NCBI GenBank assembly: GCA_028285205.1
Contig: JANQQA010000222.1
Span: forward strand, 1-33,991
Origin: Bythopirellula sp.
Lineage (GTDB): Bacteria; Planctomycetota; Planctomycetia; Pirellulales; Lacipirellulaceae
Direction of reading: 5' to 3'
Length of the DNA stretch: 33,991 nt
The translations under genes and the position numbers were made by a program. Each line of letters opens with the position of its first letter. Position 1 is the first letter of the stretch. Below, one piece after another: positions 15,934 through 25,035 of this stretch. The notes under the pieces are model-generated. The model worked only from the letters and a program-made list of their open reading frames with translations, did no database searches and had not been told where the DNA came from.

Positions 15934-16899
15934 ATGACAGCCAGCTGCAATTACCCGCTTCGATTTGAACCTTTGTTTCGTCGCTACCTGTGGGGCGGCC
16001 GTCGGCTGAAGACAATGCTCGGCAAGGCGATTGGCGAGGGCGACGACTACGCGGAAAGCTGGGAACTGGTCGATCACGGCGAAGACCAAAGCGTGGTGAA
16101 TAACGGCCCGCTCGCGGGATCGTCGCTGTCGCAACTCGTCGCCTCACACAACGAAGAACTGTTCGGCCAACACGCGGGACAATCTCAGTTTCCGTTACTG
16201 CTCAAATTTCTGGATTGCAATCGCACACTGTCCGTGCAAGTGCATCCCAACGACGCTCAGGGAGCGAGGCTCGATCCGCCTGACCTTGGCAAAACCGAAG
16301 CGTGGGTCGTACTGGCGGCAGAGCCAGGCAGCAAAATCTACGCAGGCTTGAATCCAGGTGTCACCAAGCATGATCTGCAGCAAGCTCTCGCAGACGGTAC
16401 TTGCGACCAGTGCTTATACACGTTTGAACCCCAAGTAGGCGATTGCATATTCATCGAAGCCGGCACGGTGCATGCGTTAGGCGAAGGACTAATGATCGCC
16501 GAAATCCAACAAGCGAGCGATACCACGTTTCGACTGTTCGATTGGAACCGCGTCGGCGCCGACGGCAAACCACGTCCGCTGCACATTGATCAATCGCTTG
16601 AAGTGACCGACTTCCAGCGAGGCCCTGTTGCTCCGCAACAGCCAGAAGCCGCTGACCAACCTGGCCGTGAACGGCTGGTTGACTGCGACAAGTTCGTCCT
16701 GGACCGCTGCGAGCTGACGGCTCCGCAGCCCGCTGGCGGCGACGAACGCTTTCATCTGCTAACGGTGATCTCCGGTGATGTCCACGTGGGTGACGAGCGA
16801 CTCACGCTCGGCGAGACATGCCTCTTGCCCTCGGCGGCAGGCATCGTGAAGATCGAGCCGCAGGGATCAGCCGTCGTCCTCGATATCTGCCTACCATAG
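15934..16899 (+). CDS. manA: Mannose-6-phosphate isomerase, class I
   Basis: This 321-residue zinc enzyme interconverts fructose 6-phosphate and mannose 6-phosphate, linking central metabolism to GDP-mannose and glycan synthesis. Zinc ligands are visible: Q102 and H104 (V-Q-V-H-P-N-D), E122 (G-K-T-E-A-W) and H180 (G-T-V-H-A-L). A conserved Arg lies at 200 (F-R-L-F-D-W). Length and the cupin halves match the short class-I type common in Bacillus. The ATG at 15934 is preferred to a TTG at 15913 because GGGAGA sits just upstream of it. The 275-bp gap upstream, shared with the divergent tatC, contains no gene I can support. Confidence 0.93.
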   Translation: MTASCNYPLRFEPLFRRYLWGGRRLKTMLGKAIGEGDDYAESWELVDHGEDQSVVNNGPLAGSSLSQLVASHNEELFGQHAGQSQFPLLLKFLDCNRTLSVQVHPNDAQGARLDPPDLGKTEAWVVLAAEPGSKIYAGLNPGVTKHDLQQALADGTCDQCLYTFEPQVGDCIFIEAGTVHALGEGLMIAEIQQASDTTFRLFDWNRVGADGKPRPLHIDQSLEVTDFQRGPVAPQQPEAADQPGRERLVDCDKFVLDRCELTAPQPAGGDERFHLLTVISGDVHVGDERLTLGETCLLPSAAGIVKIEPQGSAVVLDICLP

Positions 16900-17017
16900 C
16901 CGCCCTGGCGGTCACTCGCCGTGCTGGAGTTGAGCTGCTAGCACGGTTGAGTCACCTTTCGCTGACGGACCCAATGTCCTACACTTCGCCGCTCCTGCAC
17001 CCTGGCTGTTCTTTGTC

Positions 17018-17281
17018 ATGCGCCGACTTACGTTCATTCTCGCAGTACTCGCCGCGACGTCTGGCTGCTCGCCAACGATCTACAAGCCGACACTGCTGCA
17101 TCCCGGACCGGCGCCGTTTCAGCGGAACAACGCATTGCAGTTCGATCCCTATCCGCCCAACGACATGGGACCCGAAATCGTGGGCGGACGTCCAAAAGAC
17201 TTCCAGAAGCCTCCCAACGAAGTCACGCGTGCGCGTCAACAACAGTCAATTGCTCCTTGGCGGTTGGCACCGTTGTATTGA
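17018..17281 (+). CDS. Small lipoprotein, planctomycete type
   Basis: The 87-residue product has a short signal sequence with a lipobox-like A-T-S-G-C17 and then a Pro-rich, positively and negatively balanced chain containing H-P-G-P-A-P-F-Q-R-N-N-A, F-D-P-Y-P-P-N-D-M-G-P-E and G-G-R-P-K-D-F. I recall very similar small secreted proteins in other planctomycetes, but no function. No clear ribosome-binding site precedes the ATG. It lies between manA and the pseudouridine synthase gene with about 120-130 bp on each side. It is probably anchored in a membrane by its lipidated Cys. Confidence 0.75.
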   Translation: MRRLTFILAVLAATSGCSPTIYKPTLLHPGPAPFQRNNALQFDPYPPNDMGPEIVGGRPKDFQKPPNEVTRARQQQSIAPWRLAPLY

Positions 17282-17411
17282 TTGTGTTGCTCCAGCTAGG
17301 TCGCTCTTGCGAATTAGTTCTGCCACTGGGTTTTGGGAGGCGGAGTGAGTATGATGAAATGCCGCGCTCACCTGCGCCGGCTTTCCGTACTCTCGCTCGC
17401 TAGGTGCCCCG

Positions 17412-18455
17412 ATGTCCCGTCAGTCAAAACAGAACAGCAGCCGACGCCCCCTCAGCAAGAAGACGACGGGCACCGACAAGCGAAAGCCGACCCGCCAAGG
17501 CGGTCCGCCGGCGCGCCGCCCAAAACGACGGCGTAGCGCCGCGCCCCGAATCAACTTCGAGCAAGACGGCGAGCGTCTGCAGAAGGTGTTGGCGGCTGCG
17601 GGAGTTGCCAGTCGCCGCGAAGCCGAACAGATCATCCTGGAAGGCCGCGTTGAAGTCGACGGTCAGACGGTCGTCGAACTCGGCACGCGCGTTGATTCGC
17701 ACACTCAATCGATCCACGTTGATGGCGAACCGCTCAATAAGCCGAAGCTTGCTTACTTCGCGGTCAACAAACCGGAAGGCGTCGTCTGTACGGCCAACGA
17801 CCCGTCGGGGCGCACACGCGTGATTGACCTCCTGCCGCCCGACGTGGGACGCGTCTACAACGTTGGAAGGCTCGACATAAACAGCGAAGGGCTGATTCTT
17901 TGCACCAACGATGGGCAACTCGCCAACCAACTCACCCATCCACGCCACGGTGTCGAAAAGACCTACGAAGTCCAGGTCGCCGGCCATCTCGATGTCGACG
18001 TCCTCAAACAGCTCCGCACCGGTATGCACCTAGCGGAAGGTTTCGTGCGCGTCGTACACGTTCGCATCAAATCGAAGCGCAAAAACGCCACGATCCTCGA
18101 AATGGTGTTAGACGAAGGCCGCAACCGCGAGATTCGGCGGTTGTTGGCAAAAGTGGGACATCGAGTACAACGACTCAGACGGGTCGCGGTCGGGCCGATT
18201 CGATTGGGGGAAATGCCGGCAGGCGTCTCACGGAGACTCACGCCTGACGAAGTCCGCAAGCTGCGGACATATGTCCGCGATGCGTCAGCCCGACCATCGC
18301 GCGACGCAACAAACGTGAGTCGCCCAACCACCCGACAAGAAAAGCTCAAGACCCGCCAACGCAAGCGCTTGGCTGCAGCTGGCAAAGCGAATGCAGGAAG
18401 AGCTGCCAAACAGAAAGTGTCGCGGCCGACCAAAGCGAAGCGAGGTGCCCGGTGA
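17412..18455 (+). CDS. RluB/RsuA-type rRNA pseudouridine synthase
   Basis: The 347-residue protein converts uridine to pseudouridine in rRNA, most likely 23S rRNA as RluB does. After a basic, disordered N-terminus (1-48) comes an S4 RNA-binding domain (about 54-100; L-Q-K-V-L-A-A-A-G-V-A-S-R-R) and the catalytic domain with G-R-L-D155 in G-R-L-D-I-N-S-E-G-L. Motif III is visible as E-G-R-N-R-E-I-R-R. The C-terminal 65 residues are again very Lys/Arg-rich. The choice between RluB and RsuA or RluE is not certain from motifs. The pyrK-like gene starts inside its stop codon (GTGA overlap), so the two are translationally coupled. Confidence 0.9.
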   Translation: MSRQSKQNSSRRPLSKKTTGTDKRKPTRQGGPPARRPKRRRSAAPRINFEQDGERLQKVLAAAGVASRREAEQIILEGRVEVDGQTVVELGTRVDSHTQSIHVDGEPLNKPKLAYFAVNKPEGVVCTANDPSGRTRVIDLLPPDVGRVYNVGRLDINSEGLILCTNDGQLANQLTHPRHGVEKTYEVQVAGHLDVDVLKQLRTGMHLAEGFVRVVHVRIKSKRKNATILEMVLDEGRNREIRRLLAKVGHRVQRLRRVAVGPIRLGEMPAGVSRRLTPDEVRKLRTYVRDASARPSRDATNVSRPTTRQEKLKTRQRKRLAAAGKANAGRAAKQKVSRPTKAKRGAR

Positions 18456-19351
18456 GCGTTGCTGACAGCGGAGCTGTCGAACACCCACTCGCTGCCGCCT
18501 ATTACGCCGACAACGCACGGCAGCACCGCGTCGTCGTCACCGAAAACGTCCCGCTTGCGACCGACACCTATCGCCTCCGTTTCGACTGCTCCGAACTGGC
18601 CCGCTCGATCGTTCCGGGCCAGTTTCTAATGATCCGCGTCCCAGGGAGCGACGATCCGCTACTCGGCCGCCCATTCGCTCTGTACGACACGGTGATTGAC
18701 GACAACGGCGATCCCACCGGCGTGGACGTCGTATATCTTGTGGTTGGCAAGCTGACTGGCGCGCTCGCGCAATTGAAGTCCGGCGAAGAGTTGGAGATCT
18801 GGGGACCGTTGGGGAACGGCTTTTCAGCGTTGCCTGTCGAGCATCTGGTCATGGTCGCGGGCGGTATCGGCCAAACTCCTTTTTTGGCGTTGGGCCGGCA
18901 ATTCTTGGGCAGCCGAAAGTATGGGCAGCCTGAACAAGCGGCGGCTACGTCGCAGAGCGTGACGCTCTGCTACGGGGTCCGCCGAAAAGACCTACTCGCG
19001 GGCGAATCCGATTTCCGCGCTTGCGGCATCGACCTCCGCATCAGCAGCGACGACGGCAGCGTCGGCTATCACGGCTTGGTGACGGATGTACTCGTGCAGA
19101 CGCTCGACGAGAAACCCGCCGACCGATGCCGCATCGTCTGCTGCGGTCCCGAACCAATGATGGAAGCGGTGGCAAAGATCGCCCTCGACCGAAATGTCCC
19201 GTGCGAGGTCTCACTCGAGACGCCCATGGCCTGCGGCATCGGCATCTGCTTCAGCTGTGTCGTCAAAACCAAGCAGTCCGATGGCGATTGGGACTACAAA
19301 CGCACTTGCGTCGACGGGCCAGTATTCCCGGCAGAAAAGATTGTGTGGTAG
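18452..19351 (+). CDS. pyrK: Dihydroorotate dehydrogenase electron-transfer subunit (PyrK-like)
   Basis: This 299-residue protein carries an FAD and a [2Fe-2S] cluster and passes electrons between the PyrD catalytic subunit and NAD. The FAD motif R-P-F-A-L-Y-D is at 73-79, the NAD-binding G-G-I-G-Q-T-P at 137-143, and the cluster cysteines are C261, C266, C269 (C-G-I-G-I-C-F-S-C) and C286 (T-C-V-D-G-P-V-F). That C-terminal cysteine pattern is the PyrK one. It starts with GTG overlapping the previous stop. No pyrD is present here, so the partner must be elsewhere. A close relative such as a ferredoxin-NADP reductase-like subunit cannot be fully excluded. Confidence 0.88.
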   Translation: MSVADSGAVEHPLAAAYYADNARQHRVVVTENVPLATDTYRLRFDCSELARSIVPGQFLMIRVPGSDDPLLGRPFALYDTVIDDNGDPTGVDVVYLVVGKLTGALAQLKSGEELEIWGPLGNGFSALPVEHLVMVAGGIGQTPFLALGRQFLGSRKYGQPEQAAATSQSVTLCYGVRRKDLLAGESDFRACGIDLRISSDDGSVGYHGLVTDVLVQTLDEKPADRCRIVCCGPEPMMEAVAKIALDRNVPCEVSLETPMACGIGICFSCVVKTKQSDGDWDYKRTCVDGPVFPAEKIVW

Positions 19352-19496
19352 CACCGCGAAATTTTCTCAACAGATCCTGGTAGCCAGACCGCTGATGAAC
19401 GGGCCGAAATAGGGCAAGTGCCCCGGCTTAACGTGAAGGTCCATGGTGGCTCCCGCCTCGCGCCAGGACTGAAAACGGGAGAAGGCCTTTTGAGAT

Positions 19497-19763
19497 TCAG
19501 CCCTTGAGTGACTTGATCGCCTTTGACAGACGCGACTTCGTGCGGGCGGCTTGGTTGGCATGGATCACGTTCTTGGCCGCAGCTTGATCGAGTCGCTTTT
19601 GTGCCGCTTGCAGTGCCTTTTCGCTGGCTTCGACATCGCCAGAACTGATCGCTGTGCGGACCGATTTGACGAGACCGCGGACTTGCGATTTCGTCGAGCG
19701 ATTGCGGAGTCGACGGACTTTGTTTTGGCGGAGACGCTTGTTGGCACCAGCTGAGTTTGGCAT
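19497..19763 (-). CDS. rpsT: 30S ribosomal protein S20
   Basis: The 88-residue basic protein is S20, which binds 16S rRNA in the small subunit. It begins M-P-N-S-A-G-A-N-K-R-L-R-Q-N and has the characteristic helical pattern with N-R-S-T-K-S, the Ala/Gln-rich central helix and H-A-N-Q-A-A-R-T-K-S-R-L at the end. The start at 19763 is set by homology; the 18 codons open upstream are not S20-like. No clear ribosome-binding site precedes it. It lies 60 bp downstream of a TPR gene on the same strand and is convergent with the pyrK-like gene. Confidence 0.96.
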   Translation of the reverse strand: MPNSAGANKRLRQNKVRRLRNRSTKSQVRGLVKSVRTAISSGDVEASEKALQAAQKRLDQAAAKNVIHANQAARTKSRLSKAIKSLKG

Positions 19764-19823
19764 CGGGATCGTTTTGCAAAGGGGTGAGCGGGGGTATAGC
19801 CAGCGGCGGGCCGGCAACTCGAA

Positions 19824-21257
19824 TCACCCACTATTGCGTATTGCGGCCAGTTTGTCCAGACGCTCGGCTACATCCCGATAGGAGTAATCGAGGGCTGCCA
19901 AGGCCGTCAAATGCCGCTCAGCACGGTCATATTCCTGCATTCCCGTCGATAAGACGCCCGCTCGATACAGAGCCTTGCGATAGGTCTCGTCCCCGGGCGC
20001 GTCGATCACGTCGATCGCCTCCTCGTAGTGCGTCAGCGCGAGCTTGTATTGCTCGATATGCTGAAAACACTCACCCAGCTCCACCAGCACCAGACCGCCA
20101 CGCTTTGAGTCGTCTTTGGCTCCCTGCAGAGTGCTGATTGCCTCTCTAACTTTGCCAGCACGCTTCAGTCTTAGCCCCAGATCTAACTTCAGCCGGGTGT
20201 TCTTCGGGTCGCGTTCGCTACGAGCAGCATAAATCTCCAACTCGACCTGATTTGCCTGAATCTTGTACCGATGTGCCAGCTGCTTGGCCTCCTCGGTCGG
20301 ATCTTGCTGATAGCGCTGCTCCGCCAGTGCGGATAGGTGGCCGACTCGACGAAGCTGCACATCTTCGATGCGTGAGCGCAAGTCCATATCGCCGGCCCCG
20401 CAGGCGTTTACGCCTTGGCTGAGGAGCTGCTCAGCATCGTCAAACCGATTTTCACGCAAGTAAACATCCGCGAGCTGCGTGTAGTTCGCCGCAATGGTCG
20501 GGTCTGCTTCGATCGCCTCCTTCAGCCGCACTTCGGGGGGGCGATCATCCGCTGCTTCGCTCGACTTGGAAAGCTGCGCGACCGATTTGCTCGCCGTCGG
20601 CGACCCGTTGCGACTATCAAGCAGCGTCGAATCATAACCGCCCTTGTCAATCGTCCTTTCGACCGACAGTCGCGCGACCGCTTGCCTTGCTTCTTCGTCT
20701 TCAGGTCGCGCCTGTTGCACGCGTTGCCAACACGCGATCGCTTGATCGAATTGTCCCATCCGCTGCAATGAGCTACCTGCCCGCCGATTGACTTCCACAT
20801 CCTTTGGATCGACGTTAAGAGCACACCGCAGGCAGTGGAGTTCGCACTCGTTGGAATGCAGCTGTTCGTAGGCGGTCGCCATAGACAGCAACGTCGGGAT
20901 GTCCCACGGGTTCATCGCGATTGCCGTGCAACCGGCCTGCATTGCGTTTTCCCAGTCACCCTTGCTAATCGCTTTATTGAGCGACGAGCGGAGACTCTTC
21001 ATCTTTAGCCCGGCGAGTCGGCTACCCTTCTTATTGTTCTCGTACTTCTTCTGCAGGTTCATCACCAGGTGTTGCAGATACACTAGATTGCAGGGGTCTT
21101 CAACAACGCACTGAGTGAATAGTTTGTTGGCGTAGTCGAAGTCCTGCTTGTCGACGCAGCGCTGCGCGTGCTCGAAGACTTTCTGCAACCGTTGCCGGGC
21201 GGACGTCGGCAGTGGCGACGCGTAACGGGATGGGATGGTGGAGGATTCTGAAGTCAT
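19824..21257 (-). CDS. Cytoplasmic TPR-repeat protein
   Basis: The 477-residue protein has tetratricopeptide repeats through most of its length, for example around D-V-E-V-N-R-R-A-G-S-S-L-Q-R-M-G-Q-F-D-Q-A (about 155-175), A-A-N-Y-T-Q-L-A-D-V-Y-L-R-E-N-R-F-D-D-A (about 253-272) and the C-terminal L-V-E-L-G-E-C-F-Q-H-I-E-Q-Y. A polar, Ser/Asp-rich linker lies at about 205-240. No signal peptide is seen. A basic segment near 70-85 (K-K-Y-E-N-N-K-K-G-S-R) is unusual. I recall this architecture from planctomycetes but know no function. rpsT follows 60 bp downstream and may be co-transcribed. Confidence 0.87.
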   Translation of the reverse strand: MTSESSTIPSRYASPLPTSARQRLQKVFEHAQRCVDKQDFDYANKLFTQCVVEDPCNLVYLQHLVMNLQKKYENNKKGSRLAGLKMKSLRSSLNKAISKGDWENAMQAGCTAIAMNPWDIPTLLSMATAYEQLHSNECELHCLRCALNVDPKDVEVNRRAGSSLQRMGQFDQAIACWQRVQQARPEDEEARQAVARLSVERTIDKGGYDSTLLDSRNGSPTASKSVAQLSKSSEAADDRPPEVRLKEAIEADPTIAANYTQLADVYLRENRFDDAEQLLSQGVNACGAGDMDLRSRIEDVQLRRVGHLSALAEQRYQQDPTEEAKQLAHRYKIQANQVELEIYAARSERDPKNTRLKLDLGLRLKRAGKVREAISTLQGAKDDSKRGGLVLVELGECFQHIEQYKLALTHYEEAIDVIDAPGDETYRKALYRAGVLSTGMQEYDRAERHLTALAALDYSYRDVAERLDKLAAIRNSG

Positions 21258-21451
21258 TCAAAACGTCCCGCAAGACCTCAAGAGAGCGTACAAACACAAT
21301 CGATGCGACGAGGTGCCGCGGCGTGTTGTCGTCAGCCAGTGGGTCCTCAACCGGCGGACAGCTACGCAGGATCACCCTCCCCGTGTATTCTAGTATAAGC
21401 CTACATGCTTCAGCGGGCGAGCGTTCCAAACTTGCAGGAGATTCCGACTAT

Positions 21452-22948
21452 ATGGCCAAGCATCCCGGCAAGGTCTATCTCGTAGGGGCTGGTCCCGGCG
21501 ATCCGGGGTTGCTCACGCTGCGCGGACGGGAAGTACTCGAGCGGGCGGAGGCTGTGTTCTACGACTATTTAGCCAATCCGCTGTTGCTTGAGCATGCGAC
21601 CGACGAGGCGGAACTCGTTTGTTTGGGGCAGCATGGGAAGGGAAGGGTGCTTGCACAAGAGGAAATCAACCGGCAGGTGATCGCGGCAGCCCAGGACGGC
21701 AAGCAAGTCGTGCGGCTCAAGGGCGGCGATCCATCTGTCTTCGCGCGAACCGGCGAGGAGATCACCGCGCTGGAAGCAGCGGGCATCGCGTACGAAGTCG
21801 TCCCCGGCGTGACTGCCGCGCTGGCGGCGAGTGCGTACGCTGGCGTGCCGCTCACCCATCGCGACTATGCCTCGTGCGTGGCACTGATCACCGGCCAGGA
21901 ATGCCGCGACAAGACGGGATCCGCACTCGACCTGGCCGGCCTGGCGAGTTTTCCGGGGACGCTTGTGTTCTACATGGGCGTTACCACTGCACCTACGTGG
22001 GCAGCTGAGTTGATGAAGCATGGCAAACCCGCGGCAACGCCAGTCGCGATCGTGCGGCATTGTTCGCTGGCTGAACAGCGAACTATCGAGACCACACTGG
22101 GCGAAGTCCCCGAAGTGCTCGCACCGCGCAACCTGCGGCCACCGGCGATCATTGTCGTCGGCGAAGCGGTCGCGGCCCGCACGGCGAGCGAGTGGTTCAC
22201 GTCGCGGCCCTTGTTCGGGCAGACGGTACTCGTGACGCGACCCGAAGAGCAAGCGAAGTCACTCGTTCGAAAGCTGCAGCAACTCGGCGCAACGACCAAG
22301 CTGCAACCAGCCATCGAAATCACGCCGGTCGCCGATTGGTCGGCTGTTGATACGGCGATCGAAAATCTGGCTACGTGCGATTGGTTGGTTTTTTCCAGCG
22401 CCAACGGTGTACGTTTTTTTTTGAATCGCATCCTCCAACTCGACTACGACCTGCGGTCATTGGCACATTGCCGCCTGGCCGCCATCGGTCCCGCCACCGC
22501 AGAGACGCTCGCCGAGTACCACCTCCGCGTCGATCTGCAACCCGAAACCTACCGCGCTGAGGCCCTCGCCGAGCAGCTCGCCCCCCAAGCCGCTGGTCAG
22601 CGCTGCCTACTGCTACGCGCGAGTAGGGGGCGCGAAGTGCTGGCAGAAACGCTAAGCGCCGCCAGTGCCGACGTCGAGCAACTCGTCGTGTACGAAAGCC
22701 GCGACGTAGCGCAACCAAGACCGGAAGTCGCCGAAGCACTCGCCGCTGGCCATTTCGATTGGCTGACCGTCACTAGCTCCGCCATCGCGCGGTCGCTAGT
22801 GAACATGTTTGGAGACGATTTGCGAAACACCAAACTGGCGGCAATCAGCCCGTTATCAGCGGGCGTATTGGAAGCAGCCGGCTATCCGCCGACGGTCGTT
22901 GCTGAGGAGTACACGACGGAGGGACTAGTCCGAGGGATCGTGGGGTAG
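21452..22948 (+). CDS. cobA-hemD: Fused uroporphyrinogen-III methyltransferase/synthase (CobA-HemD)
   Basis: The 498-residue protein joins two steps of tetrapyrrole synthesis. Residues 1-245 are an SAM-dependent uroporphyrinogen-III C-methyltransferase, with V-G-A-G-P-G-D-P-G-L-L-T at 11-22, G-G-D-P at 91-94 and P-G-V-T at 118-121; it makes precorrin-2 for siroheme or cobalamin. Residues about 256-498 are a HemD-like uroporphyrinogen-III synthase (F-G-Q-T-V-L-V-T-R-P-E at the start, F-S-S-A-N-G-V, T-V-T-S-S-A). Such fusions occur in several phyla. The ATG at 21452 is chosen because AGGAG lies 11 bp upstream and the SUMT motif starts there; the longer open frame upstream is not coding-like. 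Confidence 0.95.
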   Translation: MAKHPGKVYLVGAGPGDPGLLTLRGREVLERAEAVFYDYLANPLLLEHATDEAELVCLGQHGKGRVLAQEEINRQVIAAAQDGKQVVRLKGGDPSVFARTGEEITALEAAGIAYEVVPGVTAALAASAYAGVPLTHRDYASCVALITGQECRDKTGSALDLAGLASFPGTLVFYMGVTTAPTWAAELMKHGKPAATPVAIVRHCSLAEQRTIETTLGEVPEVLAPRNLRPPAIIVVGEAVAARTASEWFTSRPLFGQTVLVTRPEEQAKSLVRKLQQLGATTKLQPAIEITPVADWSAVDTAIENLATCDWLVFSSANGVRFFLNRILQLDYDLRSLAHCRLAAIGPATAETLAEYHLRVDLQPETYRAEALAEQLAPQAAGQRCLLLRASRGREVLAETLSAASADVEQLVVYESRDVAQPRPEVAEALAAGHFDWLTVTSSAIARSLVNMFGDDLRNTKLAAISPLSAGVLEAAGYPPTVVAEEYTTEGLVRGIVG

Positions 22949-23118
22949 GTGTTCAGTCGGAGCTAGTGAGTCTAGCCGGCTCCCGCTTGTGCGTCGTCGC
23001 GTGGCTGAGTTTCCTTTGACAAAATAGCGGTAGTTCGCCCAAGCATCAAACAAGCCGTGCAAGAGGCGGCAGCATACTTGCGATCTTGCCGAGGCTTGAG
23101 TCGAACAGCTTCTTGCGA

Positions 23119-24069
23119 TTAGACAAAGCGCCGCAGCACCGAGTCCATCGTCTGGCGGAGTTCCTCGAGCTGCTCCGGGCTCGGCTCCTGTTCGCCGATC
23201 TTCACTAAGCCCGACCATTCCAAACGCAGCGGCCAGTTGCGCTGCTCGGCACTTTGGTTCACGCGACCGAGCAGCCGCAACGCCCAGAAAGACCCGTAGC
23301 TGTTGCGAAAAGAGAGCCAATGCGAGTCTAGCGAAGCAAGACTCGCATCGAGCGACCCACCCACTGTGTTGCGCGCGTTGGCGACCATTCCGGCCGCGGA
23401 CAGCAAGCTCAGGTACGCAACAAGCTCACTGATCGGCGGCGAACTATCCGGCGACAGTCCCAGGTGTTCGCGGAGCAGCAGTACCTGTCCCAACGCAACC
23501 AGAATCGTCGCCCGCCAGTGCCGCGTGGGCAGATAGTTCAGCACTCCCAGGGCGATCAGAATCCACAGGAAGATTTTCCAGGCGACGAACAATTCCACTT
23601 TAACTCCTGCGGGCAACGCAACTGCCTGCGCTGCGGGCCACACCAGCACAATCCACAGCGTGAACACGACCCATTGCCAGCCGCGATCTTGCGGCCGACG
23701 AGCCCCGAGCACTGCCATCAGCGGACAAAGCGTCGTCGTGGCGATGGCGAAGCCTGTCGCGGACAAGGTGATGCCCTCCAGGCGTGTCTCCAGAAACGTG
23801 CCAATCGCCAGACTGCACGCAGACGCCGCTACCCACAGACACGGGGCGCCAAGCGTTGTATGGCGTAAGTGCTTGAAGCCTTGCTGGGCGAAGGTGGCCA
23901 AAAGAAGGGCGAATGCGAAGGCAATCCAGTGAGCTGCTGGAATTGATACAACCGACAGAATCGGCAGACTGTCGACGATGGACTCGGCGGATGGTCTGAT
24001 TGTGACGGCTCCGTAAGGTCTGCTGACGCCAAAAAGCTGCCTTCGTGTGTTTGCCAGCTGCAGGGGCAT
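23119..24069 (-). CDS. Polytopic membrane protein, unknown
   Basis: The roughly 316-residue protein has about seven predicted membrane segments between residues 35 and 240, then a soluble C-terminal part of about 75 residues. That tail contains D-S-H-W-L-S-F-R-N-S-Y-G-S-F-W-A and L-R-L-E-W-S-G-L-V, which suggests a conserved domain I cannot name. The ATG at 24069 is a guess: there is no strong ribosome-binding site and the frame is open 22 codons further up. The W-x-x-F-R-N-x-Y-G-x-x-W-A-L-R pattern reminds me of a membrane protein that in some bacteria sits with cytochrome or secretion genes, but this is not enough for a function. It is convergent with cobA-hemD and divergent from the Cys-rich gene. 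Confidence 0.7.
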   Translation of the reverse strand: MPLQLANTRRQLFGVSRPYGAVTIRPSAESIVDSLPILSVVSIPAAHWIAFAFALLLATFAQQGFKHLRHTTLGAPCLWVAASACSLAIGTFLETRLEGITLSATGFAIATTTLCPLMAVLGARRPQDRGWQWVVFTLWIVLVWPAAQAVALPAGVKVELFVAWKIFLWILIALGVLNYLPTRHWRATILVALGQVLLLREHLGLSPDSSPPISELVAYLSLLSAAGMVANARNTVGGSLDASLASLDSHWLSFRNSYGSFWALRLLGRVNQSAEQRNWPLRLEWSGLVKIGEQEPSPEQLEELRQTMDSVLRRFV

Positions 24070-24150
24070 AACCCATCTTTTCAGGAGTCTAAAGCCTAGT
24101 GCTTCGACGCTCCCCAACAACCCCCAGCTCCCCAACCGAAGGTCACTCCC

Positions 24151-24903
24151 ATGCGATTACTTCCTTGGCTCGGCACTATTGTCCTTGCGCTAGCCATGTC
24201 GCTGGCGCTGGCATCCAAGGCCGATGCCCGACATTTTTGGCAGACTTTTGGCTCCACCATGCCCGCCGCTGACGGCAGTGGCTGCACTTGGAACTGGAAT
24301 TCCGACTACTTCGTCCCACGCTACCCATCGTCGTGCCGCTACGGGCTGTTCAGTCCGTGCAAGACGACCTGTACGACGTCGCCAGCATGTAAATGGTGCC
24401 ATCCGTACTACCCCGGCTACTGCAGCCCCTACGGCCCGTGTCACTATCGCCGCTACAACCACGTGTACCAACGCAAGTGCGGTTGTACGCCAATTGCCGC
24501 TTGCCCGCAGCGATGCCGCTCAAACAAAGACTGTGCCTGCACCTCCGGCGGCATGTGTACCGGTGGCTGCAAGGCCAGCGGCTGCACAGCCACGATGTGT
24601 TGTGCTGAAGATGGATGTTGTCATCAAGGTCAATGCAACTCCACAGCGTGTCACTGCGCTTACGGTGCGTATGCACCGCTATACAACGTCGAACAGCCTG
24701 AGTACGCAATTCTGGGAAGCATCCCCGTCGATAGCAGCGAGTTGCTGACGCGGACGGATCTCTCTCAGATCGGCGGAGCAGGCGGACAGTTGCTGCAGCA
24801 ACCTCAGGGTGTACTGGAACAACTGCAGAACTTGCCATCGTTGCAAGGCTTAGGATTGCCCCAGCTTCCCCAACCGGAGCAGAACCAACGCACAAACAGA
24901 TAG
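24151..24903 (+). CDS. Secreted Cys-rich protein (24 Cys)
   Basis: The 250-residue product has a signal peptide (1-26, cleaved near A-D-A-R-H). A compact Cys-rich region at about 45-170 holds 24 cysteines, an even number, with C-C pairs and C-x-C and C-x-x-C spacings (for example C-G-C-T, M-C-C-A-E-D-G-C-C-H). The last 80 residues have no Cys and are Leu/Gln/Pro-rich. The Tyr/Pro/Gly-rich parts (Y-Y-P-G-Y-C-S-P-Y-G-P-C) suggest a cross-linked extracellular structural protein; planctomycete cell walls are known to contain Cys-rich proteins, but this is not a recognised member. A terminator lies 133 bp downstream. Confidence 0.78.
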   Translation: MRLLPWLGTIVLALAMSLALASKADARHFWQTFGSTMPAADGSGCTWNWNSDYFVPRYPSSCRYGLFSPCKTTCTTSPACKWCHPYYPGYCSPYGPCHYRRYNHVYQRKCGCTPIAACPQRCRSNKDCACTSGGMCTGGCKASGCTATMCCAEDGCCHQGQCNSTACHCAYGAYAPLYNVEQPEYAILGSIPVDSSELLTRTDLSQIGGAGGQLLQQPQGVLEQLQNLPSLQGLGLPQLPQPEQNQRTNR

Positions 24904-25035
24904 CCGAGTTTCGTCCGCTGAGAGTCACGGCGCACTCTCGACCTACGACCTCGCTCACAAATCGTCCGACCCAGCCTCGTTATCGGTAGCCTACTGGGGA
25001 GTGTGGCTCACCGACTAGCGCAGCTGGCCGAGGGT

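Noticed and set aside
21569..22252. Minus-strand open frame (227 codons) opposite cobA-hemD
   Set aside because: It is antisense to a clear SUMT domain and has no family-like features.
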